Assembly: GCA_937146725.1 (NCBI GenBank)
Contig: CAKZRU010000098.1
Location: 1-64,000, forward strand
DNA from: an uncultured Myxococcales bacterium
GTDB taxonomy: Bacteria; Myxococcota_A; Bradymonadia; UBA7976; VGTA01
Direction of reading: 5' to 3'
DNA: 64,000 nt
Under the pieces are notes generated by a model. It saw nothing but the letters and a program-made list of their open reading frames with translations, made no database searches and was not told where the DNA came from. This document shows positions 53,408 to 62,184 of this stretch, piece after piece (the first letter of the stretch is position 1; each line of letters starts with the position of its first letter). The position numbers and the translations under genes are program-made.

Positions 53408-54202
53408 TCAGTCTTGAGTAAAAGCTTCTTGATAGACTTGTTCCGCTCTTGCCTTTGCTTCTTTGACCCTTTCGCTTAGGTCTAAAGCATTTTGTGAGGG
53501 TGAGGAGCCTTCAGCTTTTTGGCCAAGTGGAGCCAAGGTCGGTAAGAAATGAATAGCACAAGGCCGGTCTGCATCATGGTGAATGATTCGACTGCCCGAT
53601 CTAAGCAAGCGACTTGTTCCCTTTACCAAAAGAGGATAGGTCATTAATTCATATTGCTCGGCAACCACAAAGGCACCGGAACGAAATGGTTTAAGGGTTC
53701 CATCACGGCTTCGAGTCCCCTCTGGAAAAAAGAACAGGGTAGCGCCTTCTTGAATCGCCTTTTTAATCGCTTCTCGGCCCTTGCTTTCATTGAGATGTTT
53801 TTGGGCACCACGATACACAGGAATGTGACCACAGGCCCTTAAGTACCACCCCAAAAAAGGTACCTTAAATAAAGAAGACTTAGCCAAAATGCGTATATCA
53901 AAAGGCGCAAGGGCTGCAATGAGTATAATATCAAGGTGACTGGCATGATTTGCAATCATAATACCTTGCTTTAAATCCCCTAAACTCTTTGCCCAATCAG
54001 CATTTGAATCCGCGGAAAGCTCAGGCTTAAGATTTAAAACCCAACAACTGCCCTTGGCCCACCAATGAATACAGCGCTTAGCGACTGAACGTAGTCCCAC
54101 GGCTGAGCTTAATACGCCAAGTGAGCCACAGGCGATGGTAATAACCGCAAAGGGCCCCCAAGTACTTAAATAAATCCATGCTTCTTTAAGCTTTTGGATC
54201 AT
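53408..54202 (-). CDS. plsC: 1-acyl-sn-glycerol-3-phosphate acyltransferase
   Basis: Acylates lysophosphatidic acid to phosphatidic acid in the inner membrane. Motif I is NHASHLDI (NHxxxxD), motif II is KVPFLGWYLRACGHIPVYRG, motif III is FFPEGTRSRDGTLKPFRSGA, and YPLLVKGT is motif IV. An N-terminal hydrophobic segment (FAVITIACGSLGVLSSAV) anchors it. Length 264 residues is normal. It starts 5 nt after sucD, so it is co-transcribed with sucCD, a less common neighbour. Confidence 0.93.
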   Translation of the reverse strand: MIQKLKEAWIYLSTWGPFAVITIACGSLGVLSSAVGLRSVAKRCIHWWAKGSCWVLNLKPELSADSNADWAKSLGDLKQGIMIANHASHLDIILIAALAPFDIRILAKSSLFKVPFLGWYLRACGHIPVYRGAQKHLNESKGREAIKKAIQEGATLFFFPEGTRSRDGTLKPFRSGAFVVAEQYELMTYPLLVKGTSRLLRSGSRIIHHDADRPCAIHFLPTLAPLGQKAEGSSPSQNALDLSERVKEAKARAEQVYQEAFTQD

Positions 54203-54207
54203 TAAGT

Positions 54208-55083
54208 TTAGCGTCCCATCGCCTTAAGTAGAGCCTCACCCATACCTGATGGAGTCTCTGCAACTACGATACCTGCTGCTTGCATTGCGGCAATTTTATC
54301 TGCCGCAGAGCCCTTACCACCAGAAATAATCGCACCTGCATGGCCCATGCGACGGCCGGGAGGTGCGGTTACACCTGCAATAAATCCAGCCACTGGCTTC
54401 TTCATATTTTCTTGGATCCAAGCCGCTGCATTTTCTTCAGCATTACCGCCGATTTCACCAATCATGATCACTGCTTCGGTGTCGTCATCTTCATTAAAGG
54501 CCTTAAGGACATCAATAAAGTCTGTACCATTTACAGGGTCACCACCAATACCCACACAAGTGCTTTGACCGATGTTAAGTGCGGTGAGTTGGCCAACTGC
54601 TTCATAGGTTAGGGTACCAGACTTGCTGACCACACCCACCTTACCTTGTAGGTGAATATGACCAGGCATAATACCGATTTTGCAAAGGCCGGGGCTGATA
54701 ATGCCGGGGCAGTTTGGTCCGATCAAACGCGAACTTGATCCGGTTAGAGCCGCCTTGACTTTAACCATATCCATCACCGGAATGCCTTCGGTAATACATA
54801 CGATCAGCTCAATGCCGGCACCGATTGCTTCTAGGATTGCATCCGCTGCAAATGGTGGTGGCACATAGATGACAGAAGCATTTGCTTGTGTCTCTTTGAC
54901 CGCTTCGGCAACCGTATTGAATACGGGTACCTTATCTTCAAACATAAGACCGCCCTTACCTGGGGTGACACCACCCACTAGGTTAGTGCCGTACTCCATC
55001 ATCTGCTTACAGTGGAAAGAACCGGTTGCTCCGGTAATACCTTGACAGATGAGTCTTGTATTCTCATTTACCCAAATCGCCAT
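54208..55083 (-). CDS. sucD: Succinyl-CoA ligase, alpha subunit
   Basis: Subunit of the TCA-cycle enzyme that makes ATP or GTP from succinyl-CoA. The start is ATG 55083 with GGAG 8 nt upstream; the frame is open for 24 more codons but they have no ribosome site or homology. The CoA-binding start [22 protein letters not shown] and the active-site His loop [15 protein letters not shown] are canonical. The length, 291 residues, is normal. It follows sucC by 34 nt. Confidence 0.96.
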   Translation of the reverse strand: MAIWVNENTRLICQGITGATGSFHCKQMMEYGTNLVGGVTPGKGGLMFEDKVPVFNTVAEAVKETQANASVIYVPPPFAADAILEAIGAGIELIVCITEGIPVMDMVKVKAALTGSSSRLIGPNCPGIISPGLCKIGIMPGHIHLQGKVGVVSKSGTLTYEAVGQLTALNIGQSTCVGIGGDPVNGTDFIDVLKAFNEDDDTEAVIMIGEIGGNAEENAAAWIQENMKKPVAGFIAGVTAPPGRRMGHAGAIISGGKGSAADKIAAMQAAGIVVAETPSGMGEALLKAMGR

Positions 55084-55117
55084 ATGTAAAACTCCTAATA
55101 ATTGATTGTCTGGGTGA

Positions 55118-56281
55118 TTACGCGAGTACTGCGCTGACGATCTTTTGAGCGCCATCGATCATATTGTCTGCAGAGATCAGCTTAAGTCCACTGCTCTGAA
55201 GCAGTTCTTTACCAAGTTCAACATTGGTTCCTTCAAGTCTAACCACAACCGGAATCTCTAAGCCGAGTTCCTTAGTTGCTGCAATTACACCTTCAGCAAT
55301 AATGTCGCATTTCATGATACCACCAAAGATATTGACAAAAATACCCTTAACATTTGGATCTTGAAGAATGATCTTGAAACCAGCAGTTACCTTTTCTTTG
55401 TTTGCTCCGCCACCAACATCCAAGAAGTTTGCCGGTTCACCACCACAGTGCTTGATGATGTCCATGGTGCCCATTGCTAAACCGGCGCCATTGACCATAC
55501 AACCGATGTTACCATCGAGACTAATATAATTGAGGTCAAACTTACTCGCTTCGATTTCTTTTGGATCTTCCTCATCCTCATCACGAAGTTCCATGATGTC
55601 AGGATGGCGGTAAAGAGCGTTAGAATCAAAGTTGATCTTAGCGTCAAGAGCAACAATATCTCCGCCCTTAGTCACAATCAATGGATTGATTTCTGCAAGT
55701 GATGCGTCTTTTTCGGTGAATGCCTTATACAAAGCCTTCATGAACTTAACCGCTTTATTGACAGCCTTGCCTTCAAGCCCAAGACCAAAAGCTAAGTTAC
55801 GAGCTTGATAATCGCTTAAGCCTGTCACAGGGTTAACCCACTCCTTAAGGATCTTTTCTGGCGTTTCCTCAGCGACTGTTTCAATCTCCATACCGCCTTC
55901 AGTACTTGCCATAAAGCAAACACGACTTTCTTCACGGTCGAGAACAACACCAAGATAGAGTTCGCGATCGATGTCAGCGCCCTCTTCAACGTAAATACGT
56001 CGAACAAGTTGACCGGCAGGACCAGTCTGGTGTGTAACAAGATTCATGCCTAGGATTTCGTCGCTTATGCTACGTACTTCTTCAATACTTCGGGCCAGTT
56101 TAACACCGCCGCCTTTACCGCGTCCACCAGCGTGAATCTGTGCTTTAACAACCCATACACTGCCACCGAGTCTTTCGGCTGCAGCAACGGCTTCGTCAGA
56201 AGTAAAAGCAACTTCACCACGAGGTACTGTGACCCCATAGGCGCTGAGAACTTTTTTGGCTTGGTACTCATGAATGTTCAT
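55118..56281 (-). CDS. sucC: Succinyl-CoA ligase, beta subunit
   Basis: Binds the nucleotide and succinate, partner of Suc[36 protein letters not shown], the NPLIV metal region and [22 protein letters not shown] are canonical. The length, 387 residues, matches the family. It is the first gene of sucC-sucD-plsC; its 5' region is divergent from the flippase gene across about 240 nt. Confidence 0.96.
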   Translation of the reverse strand: MNIHEYQAKKVLSAYGVTVPRGEVAFTSDEAVAAAERLGGSVWVVKAQIHAGGRGKGGGVKLARSIEEVRSISDEILGMNLVTHQTGPAGQLVRRIYVEEGADIDRELYLGVVLDREESRVCFMASTEGGMEIETVAEETPEKILKEWVNPVTGLSDYQARNLAFGLGLEGKAVNKAVKFMKALYKAFTEKDASLAEINPLIVTKGGDIVALDAKINFDSNALYRHPDIMELRDEDEEDPKEIEASKFDLNYISLDGNIGCMVNGAGLAMGTMDIIKHCGGEPANFLDVGGGANKEKVTAGFKIILQDPNVKGIFVNIFGGIMKCDIIAEGVIAATKELGLEIPVVVRLEGTNVELGKELLQSSGLKLISADNMIDGAQKIVSAVLA

Positions 56282-56522
56282 CGGGTTTGCTATCCTTTAT
56301 CTCATGTCCAAGTGAACTTTGATGTTCAAAGAGTGATTAAATGAGGTGCTAAGCTTTACATGGTTTTTTACGCCTCGACAAGAATAAGCAACAAATACAA
56401 TCAACAAGTCGGCTTTTCATTACTTGAACCACCACTTGGACTATGCTTTATATGCACCAAATTAAAGTTAAAACGAGGGCAGAACGGAATCATCATTTTC
56501 TTTTGCTCTAGAGAGTTATGCT

Positions 56523-58112
56523 ATGGATCACCACGATACAGACACAAACCATGAAGCCAAAGAAAACCAAGCTAAGGTCTTAGATACACCTTCTAAAACG
56601 AATAAAGAAGACAGTGTGGGTGGAGGACTCTTAGTCATTACCGGTGCTAAACTATGGTTTATGGTAGGGGGGGCTTTGATTGCTTTTGGGCTTCCTTATC
56701 TCTTTGCTGGCATGGGCAAAGATGGTGCTGCTCTGTATGGTCAATACTCCGATATTAATAATACTTTAAGTATATTGAGTATGATGATTGTGACGGGTGG
56801 GATGCAGGCCGTCTCTAAATGGACAAGTCAATTTGGCCAAGATCAAGATCGAGTTCAAGGCGCGCTTTGGCAAATGTGGTGGTTCATGTTAAGTGTGGGC
56901 ATTCTTGTGGGGGGTGGCTTTATGTTGGTTTCACCATGGCTTGCTCAAGCGCGTGGTGTACCTGAGCTCAGTTCGGCATACCAAGCCGCTGGTGGCGTTC
57001 TCTTTGCTTATGCCTTGTATGTGGTCTTTATCGGGGCTTTGAATGGGCGTAAGCACTTTAAAGCACAAGCTCTATATGATGCTGGCTTTACCACGTTAAA
57101 AGTGAGTCTTATCTTAGGTGCAGTTTCGCTTGGCTTTGGAGTAACCGGTGCTTTTGGAGGCTTTGCTTTAGCAGCCTTACTGATCATGGCTATTGCCGCC
57201 TTTAAAGTGGGCTTAGGCTCTAAGGGACAAAGCTCACCTAAACGCCAAATCTATGGCTATGCTTTGCAAGTTATGGCCTATACCTTGGTTTTTAATCTGA
57301 TTTTTAAATTAGATCTCCTTATGCTCAAACCGGCTGCTTTGGCAAGTTTAGGAGCGATGGAGTCCGATCGACTTATGGGTATATATAACCTAGCCTTACA
57401 AGTCTCTCGCTTACCTTGGCAAGTCACGATTGCGGTCACTTTTGTTATTTTTCCTCTGCTCAGTGAAGCGACCTTTGCTCAAGATGAAGAAAAAAGTCGA
57501 CAATATATCAGCCAAACACTTCGCTATTTGCTGATTTTGGTAGGGGCAGCCTGTGCTGGTCTATTTGCCTTACCCCAAACAGTCACAGGCTTATTTCCAA
57601 GCAGTTACAGTGAAATGACTCATGCTCTACTTTGGACTGCACCTGCCTATTTGTGTTTTACCCTATTTAATATGTGCAATACACTGCTTATGTCGGCTGG
57701 TCGTGCGAGCTCAGCCTTCGTCATTGGTGTTAGTACAGTAGGGCTTGCTTTGGGTCTATATTGGCTTACACTTTATAGTACTTGGACAGAGCCAGCGACC
57801 TCCGTCATTGAATATGTAACAATTGCCGGACAGGTGGCTTTATTTACCTTTGCCTTTGGACTAGCGATGGGTCTGTTTAGATTAAAGCAACTCTTTGGGG
57901 TCGCTTTACCTTTAGGAACAAGTATCAGAGTGCTCGTATGCTCAGCACTTCTATGGTTGATTGGTCAACAGATTCACAGTGACTCAAAAATAATCCTCTT
58001 GCTGTCTTTGGCTTCATTGGGTCTACTCTTTTTTGTTATCCTCTATGCCTTAGGCGAATGGGACAGCACAGAAAAAGCCAACTTTAAAGCCCGAATTAGT
58101 CGTAAGAAATAA
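56523..58112 (+). CDS. Polysaccharide/oligosaccharide flippase (MOP superfamily)
   Basis: A 12-14 helix membrane protein of the MATE/PST/MurJ-like superfamily. The N-terminal 45 residues are hydrophilic (MDHHDTDT), then KLWFMVGGALIAFGLPYLFAGM starts the membrane domain. Helices with Gly pairs follow, and a SDINNTLSILSMMIVTGGMQAVSKW loop matches the MVF/PST start. It probably flips a lipid-linked saccharide. No glycosyltransferase is adjacent. The two ArsA-like ATPase genes follow after 7 nt and in overlap, so all three may form an operon. Confidence 0.85.
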   Translation: MDHHDTDTNHEAKENQAKVLDTPSKTNKEDSVGGGLLVITGAKLWFMVGGALIAFGLPYLFAGMGKDGAALYGQYSDINNTLSILSMMIVTGGMQAVSKWTSQFGQDQDRVQGALWQMWWFMLSVGILVGGGFMLVSPWLAQARGVPELSSAYQAAGGVLFAYALYVVFIGALNGRKHFKAQALYDAGFTTLKVSLILGAVSLGFGVTGAFGGFALAALLIMAIAAFKVGLGSKGQSSPKRQIYGYALQVMAYTLVFNLIFKLDLLMLKPAALASLGAMESDRLMGIYNLALQVSRLPWQVTIAVTFVIFPLLSEATFAQDEEKSRQYISQTLRYLLILVGAACAGLFALPQTVTGLFPSSYSEMTHALLWTAPAYLCFTLFNMCNTLLMSAGRASSAFVIGVSTVGLALGLYWLTLYSTWTEPATSVIEYVTIAGQVALFTFAFGLAMGLFRLKQLFGVALPLGTSIRVLVCSALLWLIGQQIHSDSKIILLLSLASLGLLFFVILYALGEWDSTEKANFKARISRKK

Positions 58113-58119
58113 TAGCGAT

Positions 58120-59148
58120 ATGCCTCATTCCAACCGGAACGCCTCTTGTCAAGATGCTGTTATATCAGACTCTAAGTACCTGCAGATGAAATTGCCCAAT
58201 CAAGATCTTTTAGCAAGGCGCTTTCATGTCATTATGGGTAAGGGAGGCGTGGGAAAGAGCACAGTGGCTATGGCCTTGGGCTTAAGTTTTGCTAAGCAGG
58301 GTTTAAAAACTTTGATTTGCGAAGTTGATGATCGAGAAATGATGAGCCATGCTTTTGAAGTTGCGCCCTCTTATTCTGAAGTGCGAGAATTACAAGATAA
58401 CCTTTATGCGGTGTGTATAGATACACAGTCGGCCTTAAGTGAATATGGGGCTTTAAAGCTTAAGCTCAAAGCTTTGTCAAAACTGCTCACAGAAAATCCT
58501 CTGACTCGTGCCTTAATCTCGATTGTACCAGGTGTTGCTGACTTAATCGCATTGGGTAAGGCCTTTAACCATGAGCGAGAACGTAACCAAAGTTCGCACA
58601 CATATAAGTGGGATCGAATTATTGTCGATGCACCATCAACCGGACATGGTTTGACTTTTTTAAAGCTTCCTCTTGTGATTCAAGATGTTGTACCTAGCGG
58701 AAATATGCGTAAAGAAGCAGATGAAATGTGGGCTTTACTCTCCAATGCTAAGCGTTGCTGTATTCATGTGGTGAGCACAACCGAAGAAATGCCAATTCAA
58801 GAAAGCAAAGAACTGTGGAAAGCATTAGATATGCTTGGTTTATCAGCACAGGCCCTTTGGTTAAATAAAGTTGTATACTCAGAACACTCACCGGTATCAT
58901 TGGCGTTGATTTTAAAGCGCTTAGAACAATCACAGCAACTTCAAAACCAATTATGGTTATCTCATTTATTAGAACAAAAAAACGCGGTATATGAGGAACA
59001 ACTGAAGCAAATCGCTAAATTAGAAATAATCAACGGAGAACGTGCATTTTTACCTTATTTTCCAACTCAAACGCCAACTAAGCTTCGTGAGTCTATTTCT
59101 TATGCACTGGATGCTTTAGATCAGCAAAAAGGTGAAGCTCATGTTTAG
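58120..59148 (+). CDS. ArsA/Get3-like ATPase, first of a tandem pair
   Basis: An SIMIBI-class P-loop ATPase. The deviant Walker A motif is MGKGGVGKSTVAMALGLSFA at about 39-58, the switch region is CEVDDREMM, and IIVDAPSTGHGLTFLKLP is the Walker B/switch II. The family pair of this type, long and short, is known from myxobacteria and actinobacteria and is not tied to arsenite export. The first 30 residues before the P-loop show no homology. It ends by overlapping the next gene by 8 nt. Confidence 0.87.
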   Translation: MPHSNRNASCQDAVISDSKYLQMKLPNQDLLARRFHVIMGKGGVGKSTVAMALGLSFAKQGLKTLICEVDDREMMSHAFEVAPSYSEVRELQDNLYAVCIDTQSALSEYGALKLKLKALSKLLTENPLTRALISIVPGVADLIALGKAFNHERERNQSSHTYKWDRIIVDAPSTGHGLTFLKLPLVIQDVVPSGNMRKEADEMWALLSNAKRCCIHVVSTTEEMPIQESKELWKALDMLGLSAQALWLNKVVYSEHSPVSLALILKRLEQSQQLQNQLWLSHLLEQKNAVYEEQLKQIAKLEIINGERAFLPYFPTQTPTKLRESISYALDALDQQKGEAHV

Positions 59149-60298
59149 AACTCGACTTCATCTTTTTTTAGGAAATGGTGGAGTGGGTAAAACCACCTTA
59201 AGCGCTGCTTGGGCATTAAGCTTAGCTGAGCAAGGTTTAAAAGTTGCTTTGATCACCATAGATCCGGCCAAACGTCTAGCACAATCCTTAGGCTTAGACC
59301 ATTTAAGTGGTTCTTTATCACAAACACCACTCAACAAGAATCTTTGGGCGATGATGCTAGATAGAGAAACCACGAGTCATCGCTTGGTTAACACCTATGC
59401 ATCTAGTCCAGATATAGGTCAAAAAATCATTAATAATAGATATTTTAAAGCCTTTAGTACTTCTCTAGCCGGTGCCCAAGAACTTATGGCGATTCATGAG
59501 CTTTATCAGGCGATTTCTTGTGGAGATTATGATGTTGTTGTCTTAGACACTCCACCTTCACAGCATGCTCTTGATTTACTTGAAGTTCCTAAGCGTTTGG
59601 AGCGAGCTTTGGATGGACCGGCCTTGCAATGGCTCTTTAAATCAGAAGCCGATATAAAAGTCTCTAGGCTCAATAAAAAAGCCTCTTTGAGAGGTACCTT
59701 AGCTGGCCTGAGTAAAACCATTGCACTTAAGGCTTTTACAAAAATGACCGCTGGTGCATTTATTGAAGATCTACTTGAATTTATTAGTCTATTTGGTGAT
59801 GTATTAAAGCAAATTAAGGCGCAAGGTCTCTCTGTAGAAGAAATGCTCTACCAAGGAAATACTCATATATGGGTTGTGGCTGCCCCTGAGAGTGCCTCGC
59901 TAAGAACTTCAATTAAATTGATTAATCATCTCAGTAAAAAAGATTTAAAAGTCGATACTTTATGGCTTAACCGCTGCCCATTAATGCTGACCGAAGCGAT
60001 GCATCAAAATCTTGCAATCAAAGCCTTGCTGAATAGCGGTCTTGCCGACCTTGGCATATTGAACGAATTAGAGGCATCTCATAAAGCACTAGCCGCCAGT
60101 ATATTGCATGAAGAAGCGGACCGAGCTTTGGATATTAAAAACTTGCTTGATACAGAATTGAACCATCTCACTTACTATTTAATCAGTGAGCAAAGTCGTC
60201 AACGATCTCCTGCTCAAACGGTGCATATACTCTCTCAGTACTTTAGCAAACACTTCGTATTTAAAGCCTGCCTACAAGAAAGTGAAGCAGGCCCATAA
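59141..60298 (+). CDS. ArsA/Get3-like ATPase, second of a tandem pair
   Basis: ATG 59141 overlaps the previous stop by 8 nt; a GTG at 59132 in frame is less likely because AAGGTGAAG lies just before ATG and acts as ribosome site. The Walker A motif is LGNGGVGKTTLSAAWALSLA, LITIDPAKRLAQSLGL is the ArsA signature, and VVLDTPPSQHALDLLEVPKRL is the Walker B region. The product has 385 residues. It likely pairs with the first ATPase as a heterodimer. Confidence 0.88.
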   Translation: MFRTRLHLFLGNGGVGKTTLSAAWALSLAEQGLKVALITIDPAKRLAQSLGLDHLSGSLSQTPLNKNLWAMMLDRETTSHRLVNTYASSPDIGQKIINNRYFKAFSTSLAGAQELMAIHELYQAISCGDYDVVVLDTPPSQHALDLLEVPKRLERALDGPALQWLFKSEADIKVSRLNKKASLRGTLAGLSKTIALKAFTKMTAGAFIEDLLEFISLFGDVLKQIKAQGLSVEEMLYQGNTHIWVVAAPESASLRTSIKLINHLSKKDLKVDTLWLNRCPLMLTEAMHQNLAIKALLNSGLADLGILNELEASHKALAASILHEEADRALDIKNLLDTELNHLTYYLISEQSRQRSPAQTVHILSQYFSKHFVFKACLQESEAGP

Positions 60299-60327
60299 AC
60301 TCGCTTAATCGCAACGACCTCAAGCCT

Positions 60328-61971
60328 TTAGGGAGTAATCAAGTAGCTCTCTACCAATCCCTTCCCTTTAAGGTGAACACCTCCGGTTGAAATCAAGGGA
60401 TAGGCTTCCTTTTGGATCAGTGCATTTTTGGTTTCTTCTGACAGATGTACGTGCCCTGGTTGGCCATTTGCTTCTAATCTTGAAGCAATATTTACAGTGT
60501 CCCCCCAAACATCATATAAAAATCGTTTTTCACCAATAATTCCGGCAGCCACCGGTCCACTGTGAATACCAATTCTCATCTCTAAAGGTAAACCTAATGC
60601 TTCTTTAAGCTCAGCTAATTTAGCGATCATCGCTAAGCCCATTTGTAACAAAACATCAGCATGATCTTCGCGGGCAACCGGTAAACCTGCCGCTGCCATA
60701 TATGCATCACCAATCGTTTTGATCTTTTCCACCCCATATTCTTCCGCAATCGCATCAAAAGCCGAAAAAACCTTATCTAAAGTTTTAATTAAGACCGCTG
60801 GAGAAAGCCGGGCTGAAAGTTTGGTAAAACCCACCAAGTCTGAAAAAAGAATACTGGTTGATTCAAAGCGATCGGCAATTTCTTGCTCACCACTATCTAA
60901 GCGTTTGACAACGGCTTCGGGTAGAATTCGGGTCAATAAGGACTTGTAGCGATCATTTTGAGCCTTCATTTCATCCGCAAGGCGTTTTTTTTCAATACAC
61001 GCACTGATACGAGCTTTAAGTAATACGCGATTAAAAGGTTTTTGCAGATAATCTTCCGCGCCTACTTCAATACATCTAATCGCACTTTCAATCTCACTAT
61101 CCCCTGAAATCATTAAGATTGGCAAATGTTGCCAGCGAGGACTTTCTTTAAGTTGTAATAAAAGATCGTAACCGGTGACACCGGGCATGACTAAATCGAG
61201 TAGGAGTAGGTCATAGTCTTTTTCTTCTAGTTTTTTGAGTGCTTCTGCGGCAGAGGCTGCTTCTTCACCAATAAGGCCTTCACGTCTGAGCATAGAGCAT
61301 AAAAGATCACGATTGCTTTGGCTGTCATCAATCACTAAGACCCTTGAACTCTCCTGCTGATACTCTGTAATCGCCCGTTGAATCTCACTCAAGGTTTGAT
61401 TTTCAGGAATCAGTAAGCTTTCTACCGGTCGCATGGGTGCTGGCGTTCTTAAAGGTCTAGGCGAATCAGCCATTGGGATCAAAGTAGAACGATGCACATC
61501 TAAGTTCGCTCTTTGTGGAAAGAAACCATCGATTGACTTGTTAAAATGTTGAAGCTGAGAAGAGAAAATCACTACATTTTCTCTGAGGCTATCCATCCAA
61601 GCAATACCACCTTCTTCTTCACTCAGTTCCTCAAGAGTTTCCTCTAAAATCTCACTATAACCAAGAACGACACCAAGAGGATTACGAAGATCATGTACAA
61701 ACTTTCGTTCAAACTTATGCCATCCCCCATCATCGAGAGTTTTTTGAATCTCTTGGCCAGTGCTTAGATCACTCGGTAGTTTATCTTGTACAAGAGTCAC
61801 CATATCTCTCACACTGGAGGAAATCGCGAGTAAAGGCTCTAGCAAATCCGGATCACTACTTAAATTGCCGGCTTCTAGTTGTTGAACATAGATCACCAAT
61901 CCTCGTAAAATGGCACTAATTTTTTGTTTTGCTTGGATCAAAGGCTCGATTTCTTTTGTATCGCCTAGCAT
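60328..61971 (-). CDS. DHp-REC-class III nucleotide cyclase signalling protein
   Basis: ATG 61971 has GAGGA 4 nt upstream; a TTG at 61989 in the same frame is less likely. Residues about 90-165 resemble a histidine-kinase dimerisation domain (FERKFVHDLRNPLGVVLGYSEIL, with the H-box His), but no ATPase domain follows. A receiver domain spans about 213-335: VLVIDDSQSN, phosphoacceptor Asp in LLLLDLVMPG, then KPF. The C-terminal class III adenylate/guanylate cyclase domain (about 370-547) has FSDLVGFTKLS (metal-binding Asp), KTIGDAYMAAAGLP and DVWGDTVNIASRLE. It is predicted to make cAMP or cGMP in response to phosphorylation by a separate kinase. Confidence 0.92.
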   Translation of the reverse strand: MLGDTKEIEPLIQAKQKISAILRGLVIYVQQLEAGNLSSDPDLLEPLLAISSSVRDMVTLVQDKLPSDLSTGQEIQKTLDDGGWHKFERKFVHDLRNPLGVVLGYSEILEETLEELSEEEGGIAWMDSLRENVVIFSSQLQHFNKSIDGFFPQRANLDVHRSTLIPMADSPRPLRTPAPMRPVESLLIPENQTLSEIQRAITEYQQESSRVLVIDDSQSNRDLLCSMLRREGLIGEEAASAAEALKKLEEKDYDLLLLDLVMPGVTGYDLLLQLKESPRWQHLPILMISGDSEIESAIRCIEVGAEDYLQKPFNRVLLKARISACIEKKRLADEMKAQNDRYKSLLTRILPEAVVKRLDSGEQEIADRFESTSILFSDLVGFTKLSARLSPAVLIKTLDKVFSAFDAIAEEYGVEKIKTIGDAYMAAAGLPVAREDHADVLLQMGLAMIAKLAELKEALGLPLEMRIGIHSGPVAAGIIGEKRFLYDVWGDTVNIASRLEANGQPGHVHLSEETKNALIQKEAYPLISTGGVHLKGKGLVESYLITP

Positions 61972-62184
61972 CAAATCCTCTACTTTCAACCTACAATATA
62001 GATAAGCATGACTTAAGATAACCTACTATTGATAAAGAGTCGATGCTTGCTTTCAAGTTTAAGTTGTTAAAAATCAGTACCAAGAGACTTCATCTTGTGG
62101 TGTACTGTTTTGTTGATAATTAACTTAAGTTGAGAAGATAGAAACACACTTCTCTTTCTTGATCTAACTAGATGTAGGTAAAAC

